The notes beneath the pieces were generated by a model. The model was not told where the DNA came from and ran no database searches. It worked only from the letters and a program-made list of their open reading frames with translations. The position numbers and the translations under genes are program-made. This document shows positions 18,029 to 29,507 of a stretch of DNA of 54,860 bases, one piece after another; within the stretch, counting starts at the first letter, position 1, and each line of letters begins with the position of its first letter. The stretch comes from Flavobacteriaceae bacterium (lineage in GTDB: Bacteria > Bacteroidota > Bacteroidia > Flavobacteriales > Flavobacteriaceae), in the NCBI GenBank assembly GCA_013001965.1, contig JABDLA010000035.1, positions 1-54,860 of the forward strand, given 5' to 3'.

Positions 18029-18634
18029 ATGCTCATAATTGGAATTGCCGGAGGAACCGGTTGTGGAAAGACAACGGTTGTGAATCAAATTTTAAACGAA
18101 TTGCCTGATGGCGAGGTTGGCGTTATTTCACAGGATTCATATTATAAAGATTCGTCACATCTCAGCTATGAAGAGCGCGTTAGTACCAATTTTGATCATC
18201 CAAGATCGATAGATTTTGAACTATTGGCAGAACATCTGCAATTGCTAAAGAAAGGCGAGGTGATCAACCAGCCCATTTACTCCTTTGTTCAACATAACCG
18301 AACAGGTGATACTGTGTTAACGCAGCCCAGAAAAGTGATGATTGTTGAAGGCATTTTGATCCTGACCAATCCTGAGCTCAGAGAAATGTTTGATATTAAA
18401 ATATTTGTGCATGCCGATAGCGATGAACGCCTCATCAGGCGATTGAAACGCGATATAGCAGAGCGCGGTCGAAATATCAATGAAGTGCTGAAACGTTATC
18501 AATCGACCTTAAAACCCATGCATGAACAGTTTATTGAGCCTATGAAAGAATATGCTGATATAATAATTCCAAACAATAAATATAATACGGTTGCGATTGA
18601 TATTGTAAAGACCATTATAAACGACAGGTTGTAG
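18029..18634 (+). CDS. udk: Uridine kinase
   Basis: GIAGGTGCGKTTVVNQIL P-loop; SQDSYYKD; NFDHPRSIDFELLAEHL. Confidence 0.96.
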   Translation: MLIIGIAGGTGCGKTTVVNQILNELPDGEVGVISQDSYYKDSSHLSYEERVSTNFDHPRSIDFELLAEHLQLLKKGEVINQPIYSFVQHNRTGDTVLTQPRKVMIVEGILILTNPELREMFDIKIFVHADSDERLIRRLKRDIAERGRNINEVLKRYQSTLKPMHEQFIEPMKEYADIIIPNNKYNTVAIDIVKTIINDRL

Positions 18635-18976
18635 ATGGAAGAGCCTCAAAAGAAATATAAAAAATACCTCAAGCCCTTCAAGAATGTATTCGTTCTTATT
18701 CTCCTTATTTTTGCCATTTGGATGTTATTTTTCGATAGTAATTCATGGTTTATTCATAATGAATTGAATGAGAATATTGAAAAACTGGAAGAGGAAAAAG
18801 AGTATTATGAAGGGGAGATCGAAAAAGACCAAAAGGAGATTAAAGAATTGAGTTCGGAAGAAGGCATCGAAAAATATGGTAGAGAGCACTATAAAATGAA
18901 AAAGGAAGATGAAGAGATCTACCTTATTGAATATGAAGATAGTATAGCCAAGCAAAAGAAAAAAAAGAATGACTGA
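18635..18976 (+). CDS. Septum formation initiator family (FtsB/DivIC-like) protein
   Basis: Single TM followed by coiled coil 'EEKEYYEGEIEKDQKEIKEL' and 'EKYGREHYKMKKEDEEIYLIEY'. Confidence 0.9.
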   Translation: MEEPQKKYKKYLKPFKNVFVLILLIFAIWMLFFDSNSWFIHNELNENIEKLEEEKEYYEGEIEKDQKEIKELSSEEGIEKYGREHYKMKKEDEEIYLIEYEDSIAKQKKKKND

Positions 18977-20330
18977 TTTGTTTAATGATTTTGAAGGCGT
19001 TTCATCAAAAGCCTGGAAACAAAAAATCCAAGTCGATCTTAAAGGAGCCGATTATAATGAGACCTTAATCTGGAATTCGAATGAGGGTATCGATGTGAAG
19101 CCATTTTATCATTCCGATGATCATGGCTCGGTTATTTCAAAACTTCCTAAAGAAACATCAGAAGTAAATATTTGTCAGTCCATTTATGTTAATGATTCTG
19201 AAAAGGCAAATGCAAAAGCCATAGATGCAATTAACAAAGGGGCAACTGCCTTAATTTTTAAAATTCCTTCAGAAGAAATTGACCTCAAAAAGTTATTACA
19301 AGATCTCGACCTTTCCTCCATCCCGATTTATTTCCAGTTTCAATATTTATCTGCGGATCTAATCAAATCGTTACAATTGTTAGCGTCGGTCTCAACGATG
19401 CGTTTGAATATTGATCTGATCGGAAATTTAGCCCGATCGGGGAATTGGTTCCATAATCTAAAACAAGACCACCAGTTGCTTGAAGAGATCATGAAAAAAT
19501 CTTCATCATTCCATTCTGCTTTAAGTGTTGATATGTCCTTATATCAAAATGCCGGCGCCAATATGGTGCAGCAGCTTGCATATGGCATGGCCCATGCAAA
19601 TGAATATTTGAATCATTTTCAAAACAGGCTCGATCAGCCGATTGTATTTAATGTTGCGATTGGAACAAATTACTTCTTTGAAATAGCAAAACTTCGAGCG
19701 CTGAGGACGCTTTGGTCGACCCTGGCTTCAGAATATGAAGCCGAAACGCGTTGTGATATTGTTGTAAGGCCTACGAAACGCAATAAGACCATATATGATT
19801 ATAATACCAATCTGTTGCGTACCACAACCGAGTGCATGAGTGCTATCGTAGGTGGCGCAGATTCCATTTGCAATTTACCATACGATGCAATCTATCATAA
19901 GGACAACGAATTTGGTGAACGTATTGCCAGAAATCAGCTATTGATCTTAAAGCATGAAAGTTATTTCGATCTGGTAAATAATCCCTCTGATGGCGCTTAT
20001 TATATTGAAAGTTTGACCAATGAAATGGCTCAGAAAGCTCTTGAACTATTCAAAGATATCGAGTCAAATAATGGCTTTTTATCACAACTAAAAAATGGGA
20101 CCATTCAAAGAAAAATAAAGGAAAGTGCCTCCAGGGAACAACAACAGTTTGATGATGGGAAAAAGGTTTTATTGGGCACTAATAAACATCCAAATGCGAA
20201 AGATGTAATGACTAATGAGTTAGAGTTGTATCCTTTCGTTAAGATCAATAAACGCAAAACGCTCATTGAACCAATAATTGAAAAACGACTGGCCGAGTCT
20301 ATGGAACAAGAGCGTCTAAAATCAGAATAA
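18969..20330 (+). CDS. mutA: Methylmalonyl-CoA mutase, small/beta subunit
   Basis: Mutase-fold homology without a B12-binding domain (IGTNYFFEIAKLRALRTLWSTLA); adjacent to the large subunit. Confidence 0.9.
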   Translation: MTDLFNDFEGVSSKAWKQKIQVDLKGADYNETLIWNSNEGIDVKPFYHSDDHGSVISKLPKETSEVNICQSIYVNDSEKANAKAIDAINKGATALIFKIPSEEIDLKKLLQDLDLSSIPIYFQFQYLSADLIKSLQLLASVSTMRLNIDLIGNLARSGNWFHNLKQDHQLLEEIMKKSSSFHSALSVDMSLYQNAGANMVQQLAYGMAHANEYLNHFQNRLDQPIVFNVAIGTNYFFEIAKLRALRTLWSTLASEYEAETRCDIVVRPTKRNKTIYDYNTNLLRTTTECMSAIVGGADSICNLPYDAIYHKDNEFGERIARNQLLILKHESYFDLVNNPSDGAYYIESLTNEMAQKALELFKDIESNNGFLSQLKNGTIQRKIKESASREQQQFDDGKKVLLGTNKHPNAKDVMTNELELYPFVKINKRKTLIEPIIEKRLAESMEQERLKSE

Positions 20331-20335
20331 ATTAA

Positions 20336-20980
20336 ATGAAAATGAAATTAAAATCAGTCCTTGTAATAACTAGTGCCATACTTCTCTTTAGTTGTAATTC
20401 AGAACCAAAGTTGGCCTTTAAATATGCAGCTGAAAAGAATTTGTTTGCATGTCCCGATGTGGATATGGAACTTATTAAAGAAGCAGTCTATGCCTTTGAG
20501 GCCTTTATCTTTGAAAATTATTCTTTCAACGCCCCTGACATCGAAAAAGCGGCCTACTTTAATTATTTGAAAAATTCGGAAGCAAAACTATTACCAATGG
20601 GTGAAAAGTTTGATGATCATATTAAAAATGTCTTTTACGCCCTAAAAAGTGAAGCATCACTCTGGTCTGGAAGCGATGATCACAAGACTTTAAATTTGGA
20701 TCATGAAATCGTCAAGTGTATTTCTGATCATATTGCCATTGAAGCTGTGAAGCCGGTTTTTAAAACCCTCGTCGATTCCAAAACACTGAGAGGTGAAATT
20801 TTTGCGCCTACTTTAAGATCTCATTTTAACAGAATGAAAGAAGATCGTGCACTTGCTACCTATGTTGCACTCGATCTGTTTTATGCCAAAATATTTCAAT
20901 TTGATTTGTCTTTGACTCCAACTGAGTTAGCAAAACAAATCCGTGAGATAAATGACGAACATGTTGGACATCAACATTAA
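20336..20980 (+). CDS. Lipoprotein of unknown function between mutA and the mutase large subunit
   Basis: Lipobox ILLFSC; 214 aa helical sequence ending DEHVGHQH; only 5-8 nt from its neighbours. Confidence 0.8.
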   Translation: MKMKLKSVLVITSAILLFSCNSEPKLAFKYAAEKNLFACPDVDMELIKEAVYAFEAFIFENYSFNAPDIEKAAYFNYLKNSEAKLLPMGEKFDDHIKNVFYALKSEASLWSGSDDHKTLNLDHEIVKCISDHIAIEAVKPVFKTLVDSKTLRGEIFAPTLRSHFNRMKEDRALATYVALDLFYAKIFQFDLSLTPTELAKQIREINDEHVGHQH

Positions 20981-20988
20981 AAATTAGA

Positions 20989-23112
20989 ATGAGCCGAAAA
21001 AGCCTTCAACATATTGAATTACAAACAGATCAATTTCAGCTTAGACCGAAAGAAATAAAAACCTTTCAGACTGCCGAAAATATAGAATTGCAGTCAATTT
21101 ATGGTCCCTCAGATTTAAATGAAGTTAAGCACCTAAATTTTATCGCTGGTGTCCCTCCTTATTTAAGGGGGCCATATAGTACAATGTATGTTAGACGGCC
21201 CTGGACAATTCGTCAATATGCCGGGTTTTCTACGGCCGAAGATAGTAATGCCTTCTACAGGCGCAATTTAGAGGCAGGTCAGAAGGGATTATCTGTTGCT
21301 TTCGATCTCGCGACCCATCGCGGTTATGATTCTGATCATGAACGTGTAGAAGGCGATGTTGGAAAAGCAGGGGTTGCTATAGATAGTGTTGAAGACATGA
21401 AGATCTTATTCGATCAGATCCCACTAGATAAAATGTCGGTATCCATGACGATGAATGGTGCGGTTTTACCAATTATGGCTTTCTATATTGTTGCTGCCGA
21501 AGAACAAGGTGTCAGTACCGAACAGCTATCGGGAACCATACAAAATGACATTCTGAAGGAATTCATGGTGCGCAACACTTATATTTATCCACCCTCACCT
21601 TCAATGAAGATCATTTCCGATATTTTCGAATACACCAGTAATAATATGCCCAAATTCAACAGCATCAGCATCTCCGGCTATCATATGCAGGAAGCTGGTG
21701 CTACTTGCGATATAGAGCTGGCATACACTTTGGCTGATGGCTTGGAATATATTCGGAAAGGTATTGAGGCCGGATTGGATATCGATACATTTGCACCGCG
21801 TTTGTCTTTCTTCTGGGCCATTGGAATGAATCATTTCATGGAAATTGCAAAGTTAAGGGCTGCCCGAATGCTATGGGCGAAATTGGTTAAAGGTTTTAAT
21901 CCTAAAAATCCCAAATCCCTGTCCTTACGTACCCATTGCCAAACCAGTGGCTGGAGTTTAACCGAACAGGATCCATTTAACAATGTCGCACGAACCTGCA
22001 TTGAAGCTGCTGCAGCTGCATTCGGTGGAACGCAAAGCCTGCACACAAATGCATTGGACGAGGCCATTGCCCTGCCAACAGATTTCTCGGCTCGGATAGC
22101 CAGAAATACTCAAATATTTCTTCAGGAAGAAACCTATATCACGAAAACTGTTGATCCCTGGGCCGGAAGTTATTATGTTGAAAAACTGACACATGACCTC
22201 GCCCATCAAGCCTGGACTCTCATTGAGGAAGTAGAAGATCTGGGTGGTATGACCAAAGCGATCGAAGCTGGGATTCCAAAAATACGAATTGAGGAGGCAG
22301 CCGCAAGAAAACAAGCACGCATCGATTCGGGGGAAGACATTATTGTTGGTGTGAATAAATACACCTTAGATGAAGAAGACCCATTACATATTCTTGAAGT
22401 CGATAATCAGACGGTTAGAAATGCGCAAATAGAACGATTAAATCGCATTAAAAAGGAACGAAATCCCGAGACAGTACGTTTAGCTTTATCAAATTTAGCC
22501 AAAGGGGCTCAATCAGGAGAAGAAAATTTATTAGCTTTAGCGGTAAATGCGGCCAGAGAACGGGCAACACTAGGAGAGATTAGCGAAGCTCTTGAATCTG
22601 TATTCGGTCGATATAAAGCACAAATCAAATCATTTTCAGGCGTGTATAGCAAAGAAATTAAAGGCGATAGTTCATTCCATAGAGCACAACAACTTGCAAA
22701 TTCGTTTGCCGAACAGGAAGGAAGACGACCTCGTATAATGATCGCAAAAATGGGTCAGGACGGCCATGACCGCGGTGCAAAAGTTGTGGCAACAGGCTAT
22801 GCTGATGTTGGTTTTGATGTAGACATCGGACCGTTATTTCAAACGCCAGCCGAAGCGGCAAAACAAGCTGTTGAAAATGATGTTCATATTCTCGGTGTAT
22901 CATCTCTGGCTGCGGGCCATAAAACTCTTGTCCCACAGGTCATAGAGGAGCTAAAAAAATACGGTCGCGAGGATATCATGGTCATTGTTGGTGGTGTCAT
23001 ACCGAAGCAGGATTATCAGTATTTATTTGATGCAGGTGCAGTAGCGGTATTTGGTCCCGGCACCAAAATCAGTGAGGCCGCTATTAAAATATTAGAAATT
23101 CTAATAAATTAA
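20989..23112 (+). CDS. scpA: Methylmalonyl-CoA mutase, large subunit with B12-binding domain
   Basis: [74 protein letters not shown]. Confidence 0.96.
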   Translation: MSRKSLQHIELQTDQFQLRPKEIKTFQTAENIELQSIYGPSDLNEVKHLNFIAGVPPYLRGPYSTMYVRRPWTIRQYAGFSTAEDSNAFYRRNLEAGQKGLSVAFDLATHRGYDSDHERVEGDVGKAGVAIDSVEDMKILFDQIPLDKMSVSMTMNGAVLPIMAFYIVAAEEQGVSTEQLSGTIQNDILKEFMVRNTYIYPPSPSMKIISDIFEYTSNNMPKFNSISISGYHMQEAGATCDIELAYTLADGLEYIRKGIEAGLDIDTFAPRLSFFWAIGMNHFMEIAKLRAARMLWAKLVKGFNPKNPKSLSLRTHCQTSGWSLTEQDPFNNVARTCIEAAAAAFGGTQSLHTNALDEAIALPTDFSARIARNTQIFLQEETYITKTVDPWAGSYYVEKLTHDLAHQAWTLIEEVEDLGGMTKAIEAGIPKIRIEEAAARKQARIDSGEDIIVGVNKYTLDEEDPLHILEVDNQTVRNAQIERLNRIKKERNPETVRLALSNLAKGAQSGEENLLALAVNAARERATLGEISEALESVFGRYKAQIKSFSGVYSKEIKGDSSFHRAQQLANSFAEQEGRRPRIMIAKMGQDGHDRGAKVVATGYADVGFDVDIGPLFQTPAEAAKQAVENDVHILGVSSLAAGHKTLVPQVIEELKKYGREDIMVIVGGVIPKQDYQYLFDAGAVAVFGPGTKISEAAIKILEILIN

Positions 23113-23228
23113 ACCGCCTAATAAATAAAGGCCAAATCGGTTAAAAACCTCCGCCTTTTGTTAACAAGTTACGTTTTTTATCCTCGTAAATAGTTGTATT
23201 TTTACGCATAATTAAACCAAATCATTTA

Positions 23229-24002
23229 ATGGGTAAAATCATAGCAATTGCCAATCAGAAAGGCGGCGTTGGAAAAACAACTACTTCAGTAAATTTAGCA
23301 GCTTCACTTGGTGTATTAGAAAAAAAGGTCCTTCTTATTGATGCCGACCCTCAGGCTAATGCGACCTCAGGGCTGGGTATTGAAGTTGAGCAAGTGGAAT
23401 TAGGAACTTACCAGTTGTTAGAGCATACCTGTTCGGCAGAGGAATGCATTTTAGATGCAAATTCTCCGAATGTCGATATTATTCCGGCGCATATCGATCT
23501 GGTTGCGATAGAGATCGAACTGGTCGATAAAGAAGATCGTGAATCGATGCTGAAAAGAGCCATCGTTCACCTTAAGGATGACTATGATTTCATTATCATT
23601 GACTGTGCGCCTTCATTGGGACTATTGACTTTAAATGCATTGACGGCAGCTGATGCGGTAATTATACCTATTCAGTGTGAGTATTTTGCCCTTGAAGGTT
23701 TAGGAAAATTGCTCAATACGATTAAGAGTGTTCAAAAAATCCATAATCAGGATCTCGATATCGAAGGGTTATTATTAACCATGTACGATTCACGCCTACG
23801 ACTGTCGAATCAGGTGGTTGAGGAAGTTCAGAAGCACTTCAATGATATGGTTTTCAAAACAATTATTCAGCGCAATGTGCGTTTAGGAGAAGCACCCAGT
23901 TTTGGAGAGAGCATCATCAATTACGATGTGAGCAGTAAGGGTGCGTCCAATTATTTGAGTTTGGCGAAGGAGATTATTACGAAAAACGAAATTGAGGCAT
24001 AA
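23229..24002 (+). CDS. parA: ParA-family chromosome-partitioning ATPase (Soj)
   Basis: MGKIIAIANQKGGVGKTTTSVNLAASLG; IDADPQANATSGLG. Confidence 0.96.
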   Translation: MGKIIAIANQKGGVGKTTTSVNLAASLGVLEKKVLLIDADPQANATSGLGIEVEQVELGTYQLLEHTCSAEECILDANSPNVDIIPAHIDLVAIEIELVDKEDRESMLKRAIVHLKDDYDFIIIDCAPSLGLLTLNALTAADAVIIPIQCEYFALEGLGKLLNTIKSVQKIHNQDLDIEGLLLTMYDSRLRLSNQVVEEVQKHFNDMVFKTIIQRNVRLGEAPSFGESIINYDVSSKGASNYLSLAKEIITKNEIEA

Positions 24003-24901
24003 TGGCGAAGGCGACGAAAAAACAAGCCCTTGGAAGAGGGTTATCTGCACTATTAAGAGACCCCGATAATGATATAAAATCGGTTGATGATAAAAATGCT
24101 GAAAAGGTAATAGGCAGCATCGTCGAACTCGATCTTGATCAAATTGAAACCAATCCGTTTCAACCGAGAACAAAATTCAACGAAGAATCGCTCCGCGAAC
24201 TTGCGTCTTCCATCAAGGAATTAGGGGTTATCCAACCGATAACCGTTAGAAAAATCGGATTTAATAAATATCAACTGGTGTCCGGCGAACGTCGTTTTAA
24301 GGCCTCTAAATTGATAGGCCTTAATTCCATCCCAGCTTACATCAGAATTGCAAATGACCAGGAATCTCTGGAAATGGCATTGGTTGAGAATATTCAACGT
24401 CAGGATCTGGATCCTATTGAAATCGCTTTGTCTTACCAACGATTGATCAGTGAGATCAAATTGACCCAGGAACAAATGAGTGAACGGGTAGGAAAAAAGC
24501 GATCGACAATAAGCAACTATCTGCGATTATTAAAACTTGACCCGATCATTCAAACAGGAATGCGTGATGGTTTCATTTCAATGGGACATGGTCGTGCACT
24601 GATCAATATTGAGGATCAAGGCACCCAATTGAACATATACGAGAAAATACTTTCAAAGAATTTATCTGTTCGTGAAACCGAACAGATGGTACGCCATTTA
24701 AAACAACCTAAAGCAATTGTCGAACCTACCAAAGAAGAATTGCCAAAATATATAAAAAAAGGCGTCAAAGAAATTTCAGAATACTTCGGACATAAAGTTG
24801 CGGTTAAAATTGCCAAAAACGGAAGTGGTAAAATTGTTATCCCTTTTCATTCGGAAGAAGATTTTAACAGGATAAAAAAATTGGTTAAAAGTGCAAAATA
24901 A
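24002..24901 (+). CDS. parB: ParB/RepB/Spo0J family partition protein
   Basis: LGRGLSALL; NPFQPRTKFNEESLRELASSIKELGVIQPITVR; GERRFKASKL; HTH MSERVGKKRSTISNYLRLLKL. Confidence 0.96.
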   Translation: MAKATKKQALGRGLSALLRDPDNDIKSVDDKNAEKVIGSIVELDLDQIETNPFQPRTKFNEESLRELASSIKELGVIQPITVRKIGFNKYQLVSGERRFKASKLIGLNSIPAYIRIANDQESLEMALVENIQRQDLDPIEIALSYQRLISEIKLTQEQMSERVGKKRSTISNYLRLLKLDPIIQTGMRDGFISMGHGRALINIEDQGTQLNIYEKILSKNLSVRETEQMVRHLKQPKAIVEPTKEELPKYIKKGVKEISEYFGHKVAVKIAKNGSGKIVIPFHSEEDFNRIKKLVKSAK

Positions 24902-25499
24902 ACTGCTCTATTGTTTAGTTTTTTTTCTTCTGCCCTTTCTTGCTGTTTGTCAGGATGAAAATGACGATCAACTCGAGGAACGAAATGTGGTCATTCAAGA
25001 TACCATATTGGCGACATCCATAGATCCGCTTTCACCATCAAGAGCGGCATTTTATTCGGCCATACTTCCCGGCTTAGGCCAGGCCTATAATAAGAAATAC
25101 TGGAAGATCCCCGTTGTATATGCAGCCCTGGGAACAGGCATCTATTTTTATATCGATAATACCAATGAATACAACCGCTATCGTGATGCCTTCAAAAGCA
25201 GATTGGCAGGCTTTGATACCGATGAATTCTGGGGGACAGATGCCAATGGCGATCCTTTGCCATCGCCAATTATTTCGGAAGACGGATTGATAAGGGCGCA
25301 ACGCACCTTAAGACGAAACCGGGAGATCTCCCTTCTGGTCACACTGGGTATCTACGTTTTAAATATTATCGATGCCAATGTTGACGCGCATCTATTGCAG
25401 TATAATGTTGATGAGAATTTAGCGGTAAAACCGCATTTTAAACTGAACGAACTCGATGCTACTACCAATTTAGGGCTCACAGTAGATTTTAAATTTTAA
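24891..25499 (+). CDS. DUF5683 domain-containing protein
   Basis: SPSRAAFYSAILPGLGQAYNKKYWKIPVVYAALGTGIYFY signature; position after parB. Confidence 0.9.
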   Translation: MQNKLLYCLVFFLLPFLAVCQDENDDQLEERNVVIQDTILATSIDPLSPSRAAFYSAILPGLGQAYNKKYWKIPVVYAALGTGIYFYIDNTNEYNRYRDAFKSRLAGFDTDEFWGTDANGDPLPSPIISEDGLIRAQRTLRRNREISLLVTLGIYVLNIIDANVDAHLLQYNVDENLAVKPHFKLNELDATTNLGLTVDFKF

Positions 25500-25502
25500 G
25501 AC

Positions 25503-26207
25503 ATGAGAATTGCATTGCTGGGCTATGGAAAAATGGGGAAGGCTATCGAAAAAATGGCCGAGTCAAGAGGGCATTCCATTGTACTTAAAGTAACCGGCAA
25601 GTCGGATGATTTTGATATTACAACCGCCGACATGGCCATTGATTTCAGTATTCCCGATGCGGCTAAGGACAATATTGCCAACTGCTTAAAAAACGGTATT
25701 CCTGTTATATCAGGTACAACAGGTTGGTTAAATGATTATGAGAATATGGTGACCCTATGTCGTGAGCGTGATGGCGCATTTATTTATGCTTCCAACTTTA
25801 GCCTTGGTGTAAACATCCTTTTTGAAATGAATAGAAAACTGGCCAAAATGATGCAGGGGCTGTCCCAATATAAGATTGATATCGAGGAAATACATCATAC
25901 ACAAAAATTGGATGCACCCAGTGGTACTGCAATTACCCTGGCGAATTGCATCATTGAAAATTCAAACTACAAAAACTGGATATTGAATGAGGAGGGTACC
26001 AAAGAATCCCTCGCTATTAAAGCGAAGCGAATGGGTAAGGTTCCGGGTACCCATATCATAAATTTCAATTCGAACGTAGATAAGATTTCAATTGCCCATG
26101 AGGCATATAATAGAGACGGATTCGCATTAGGCGCGGTAGTGGCAGCAGAATGGCTTCTTGGTAAAACAGGAATTTTTACAATGAAAGATGTGTTAAATAT
26201 TGGTTAA
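25503..26207 (+). CDS. dapB: 4-hydroxy-tetrahydrodipicolinate reductase
   Basis: MRIALLGYGKMGKAIEKMAESRGH; EEIHHTQKLDAPSGTAITLA. Confidence 0.97.
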   Translation: MRIALLGYGKMGKAIEKMAESRGHSIVLKVTGKSDDFDITTADMAIDFSIPDAAKDNIANCLKNGIPVISGTTGWLNDYENMVTLCRERDGAFIYASNFSLGVNILFEMNRKLAKMMQGLSQYKIDIEEIHHTQKLDAPSGTAITLANCIIENSNYKNWILNEEGTKESLAIKAKRMGKVPGTHIINFNSNVDKISIAHEAYNRDGFALGAVVAAEWLLGKTGIFTMKDVLNIG

Positions 26208-26268
26208 GATGTCTCATATTTGTAACAATAAAATAAAAGTCTTAACAAACTAACAAAACAGGAGGTGT

Positions 26269-27849
26269 ATGACTTGGACAGAATGGTTAATTGTCGGCTT
26301 CATAATTCAGATTATCCATGGTTTAGGCACATGGAAACTTTATATTAAAGCCGGGCGAAAAGCATGGGAAGCATTTGTACCAATTTATAATGGTGTCATT
26401 TTAATGAAAATCATTTCCCGGCCATGGTGGTGGATCATCTTAATGTTCCTTCCTATTATAAACCTGATTATGTTCCCGGTAGTTTGGGTTGAGACCGCTC
26501 GAAGTTTTGGCAAAAATACCGTTATTGATACGGCCTTAGCTGTATTGACCTTGGGATTCTATAATTTCTATCTCAATTATGTAGCCGATGTGTCTTATGT
26601 CGAAAATAGAGAACGAAATCCGAAATCCTCTTCAGGAGAATGGGTGAGTTCCATACTCTTTGCTGTGGTGGCTGCAACCCTGGTTCATACCTATTTCATG
26701 CAACCTTATGTGATCCCAACCTCCTCACTGGAAAAGTCATTGTTAGTGGGTGATTTCTTGTTTGTAAGCAAATTCCATTACGGCGCCAGAGCACCAATGA
26801 CTGCTGTTGCCGCACCTATGGTTCATGATACAATCCCTATTGCAAAGGTGAAGTCCTACATAGCCGAAGATCGGCGTGAAAAGGCCAAATCATGGAAAAA
26901 TAAGTTACAATTCCCTTATTTCAGATTACCCGGATTTCAGGACATAGAACGTAACGAAATTGTAGTATTTAACCAACCCGCCGATACAATGTACCATATG
27001 TACAAACCAGCAGATCGATACTATTATAAGCCCATAGATAAAAAAACCAATTTGGTGAAACGCTGTGTGGCCTTACCTGGAGACTCTTTAGAATTACGGG
27101 ATGGTTATGTTTATATCAATGGTGAAAAAAACGTCCTTCCTGATCGCGCACAATTGCAGTTTTCATATTATGTACAGCCGAAATCGGTTCAGTTTAATCC
27201 AAGGGTCATGGCCGATCGTTACGATATCACAGACCCGTTTGGCATCATCAACCAACAGAACACCTATAAATTTGTAGCCATAAGTGATGCTGCTTTAAAT
27301 AAATTTAAAGATCACCCTAATGTTGGATCGATCACGCCCATAAAACAGGATAAAGGTGTTCGCGGACAAGGGATTTTCCCCAATCATCCAGATTACAATT
27401 GGAATAACGATTGGTTTGGGCCACTTTATATTCCGGAAGCCGGAAAAACCATTGCGCTTAATTTGGAGGTTCTTCCCTTATACAGGCGAATCATTACCGA
27501 ATATGAAGGAAATACATTGAGTATAAAGGGCAATCAAATTTTTATCAATGATCAACTCGCTTCCAATTATACCTTCAAACAAGACTATTACTGGATGATG
27601 GGTGATAACCGGCATAATTCTTTAGATGCCCGTGTCTGGGGATTTGTCCCTTTTGATCATGTGGTTGGAAAACCCGTTTTTATCTGGATGAGTTGGAACG
27701 GAATAAAGAATCCGAGAATGGCTCGATTTTTTACAACCGTTCATGGCAGTGGCAAACCAGTGTCTTATTTAATTCCATTCCTGGCACTTATACTGGTATG
27801 GTATGGGATAAGTAAATGGAGAAAACGCAAAAAAGCCGCCTCCTCATAA
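26269..27849 (+). CDS. lepB: Signal peptidase I with N-terminal multi-TM (DUF5684-like) extension
   Basis: PYVIPTSSLEKSLLVGDFLFVSKFHYG; VKRCVALPGDSLELRDG; MMGDNRHNSLDARVWGFVPFDHVVGKP. Confidence 0.95.
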   Translation: MTWTEWLIVGFIIQIIHGLGTWKLYIKAGRKAWEAFVPIYNGVILMKIISRPWWWIILMFLPIINLIMFPVVWVETARSFGKNTVIDTALAVLTLGFYNFYLNYVADVSYVENRERNPKSSSGEWVSSILFAVVAATLVHTYFMQPYVIPTSSLEKSLLVGDFLFVSKFHYGARAPMTAVAAPMVHDTIPIAKVKSYIAEDRREKAKSWKNKLQFPYFRLPGFQDIERNEIVVFNQPADTMYHMYKPADRYYYKPIDKKTNLVKRCVALPGDSLELRDGYVYINGEKNVLPDRAQLQFSYYVQPKSVQFNPRVMADRYDITDPFGIINQQNTYKFVAISDAALNKFKDHPNVGSITPIKQDKGVRGQGIFPNHPDYNWNNDWFGPLYIPEAGKTIALNLEVLPLYRRIITEYEGNTLSIKGNQIFINDQLASNYTFKQDYYWMMGDNRHNSLDARVWGFVPFDHVVGKPVFIWMSWNGIKNPRMARFFTTVHGSGKPVSYLIPFLALILVWYGISKWRKRKKAASS

Positions 27850-27863
27850 CTTAGGTCTTTTAA

Positions 27864-28493
27864 TTGATGGATATTTTGATGCATCCCAGTTATTTCCCAA
27901 ATATTGCGAGCTGCGTCGCTATGGTCAATGCCTCTGACCTCCATCTGGAAATTCATGATACTTACCAAAAGCAGACCTACCGAAATCGTGCTCATATATA
28001 TAGTGCAAACGGCAAATTGTCCTTAAATGTTCCGGTAACATATTCTCAAAAAAACAGACAATTTTATAAAGAAGTTCAAATTGCCAATGATGGGAAATGG
28101 CAGGCTGTACATTGGAAATCTTTGCATAGTGCCTACAGCACCTCACCCTATTTTGAATTCTATGCCGATGAGCTAAAACCGTTGTTTTTAAAAGAATACA
28201 AACACATTTTTGCATTTAATATGAAGTGCTTGGAAGTCGTTTCAGAATGTTTGCAATGGAGCCTCACCTATTCCTTTACTGAGGCTTATGAGAAGTCTTC
28301 AACAAATTTAGATTTAAGGACATTGATAAAGGCCAGAAAAGAAAAAGAATTCGCACTCGATCCTTATGTCCAGGTATTCTCAAATAAACATGGATTTATC
28401 AGCAATCTAAGCATTTTGGACCTGTTGTTTAACGAAGGGCCAAACACACTCAATTATCTCAAAAATCAAGATTTTAATCAGTTCAAATTATAA
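27864..28493 (+). CDS. WbqC family protein
   Basis: MHPSYFPNIASCVAMVNASDLHLEIHDTYQKQTYRNRAHI; follows lepB. Confidence 0.9.
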   Translation: MMDILMHPSYFPNIASCVAMVNASDLHLEIHDTYQKQTYRNRAHIYSANGKLSLNVPVTYSQKNRQFYKEVQIANDGKWQAVHWKSLHSAYSTSPYFEFYADELKPLFLKEYKHIFAFNMKCLEVVSECLQWSLTYSFTEAYEKSSTNLDLRTLIKARKEKEFALDPYVQVFSNKHGFISNLSILDLLFNEGPNTLNYLKNQDFNQFKL

Positions 28494-29507
28494 ACTGATT
28501 CTGGTAAGAATTGGATAATGGTCAGATAATTTAATATCATAGGTTCTGAAATGGTTGATCTTAAATTCAGGGTCGGCTAAAATAAAATCAATTCTGACGG
28601 GGAAATATTTAAAATCATAGGTTCGTCCAAAACCATTTCCGGCATTGACAAAAGCATCGACCAGATCGCCTTTAATCAATTTATAGACATAAGAATAAGC
28701 CGTGTTATTAAAATCACCACAAATGACCATTTTATAAGGCGATTTCTCCTTATGATGAACGAATAATTCGGCCTGATCCTGCTGTAATTTGAAGGTATTT
28801 GCCGCTCTACGAATGAGCCGCTCTGATTCTTCCGATTTGAACTCATCCACATTGGCATTTATCCCGGAGGACTGCAAATGCACATTATAAATACGAATCG
28901 TATCTCCGGCTTTTACAATATCTGCAAATATCGCATTGTTGGCTGTATCCTTAAACTCAATCGAGCCTGAATTGACAATGGGGTATTTCGACCAAATTGC
29001 TTGTCCGTGTTTCATTCTAGTCCCTGAAAGTTTCTCATATTTATGGTCGTAATCAGGCAATTCCATGTCTTCATCGGGATGAAATTCCTGAAAACTTATG
29101 ACGTCCGGGTTCTCTTCTTTAATAAAGCTCGCGATCTGAGAGGCCACGTTGCTTTCTTCAATCCAGTCATAGACATTAAACAAACGAACATTGTAATTCA
29201 TTATCGATATATTTTCATCGTCCGAAATATCTTTAGATGACGAAAACTTATATAGTGACCATACATAATTGTAGCCTATCACCAGGACCAAAACAGACAC
29301 TAAAATTTGTTTTTTCACCTTGAGTAACCAATATACTCCAAAGAGTATATTTAAAATTATGAGCAAGGGAACTGCTAAACTTAAAACCGATAATAAGGCA
29401 AAATTTCTGGGAGCGACGTGAGGAAGTATGTATGAAAGCAAAAGCATGGTCGCGATGAGCGAATTCAAGAAAAAAATGATTTTATCGATGAAGCTGAGTT
29501 TCTTCAT
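28488..29507 (-). CDS. Endonuclease/exonuclease/phosphatase family protein with N-terminal TMs
   Basis: NYNVRLFNVYDW; DVISFQEFHP; VICGDFNNTAYSYVY; RIDFILAD; LSDHYPILTRISL. Confidence 0.93.
   Translation of the reverse strand: MKKLSFIDKIIFFLNSLIATMLLLSYILPHVAPRNFALLSVLSLAVPLLIILNILFGVYWLLKVKKQILVSVLVLVIGYNYVWSLYKFSSSKDISDDENISIMNYNVRLFNVYDWIEESNVASQIASFIKEENPDVISFQEFHPDEDMELPDYDHKYEKLSGTRMKHGQAIWSKYPIVNSGSIEFKDTANNAIFADIVKAGDTIRIYNVHLQSSGINANVDEFKSEESERLIRRAANTFKLQQDQAELFVHHKEKSPYKMVICGDFNNTAYSYVYKLIKGDLVDAFVNAGNGFGRTYDFKYFPVRIDFILADPEFKINHFRTYDIKLSDHYPILTRISL

Noticed and set aside
21601-22314. Antisense ORFs inside the methylmalonyl-CoA mutase large subunit
   Set aside because: Overlap a highly conserved CDS; no domain signature.
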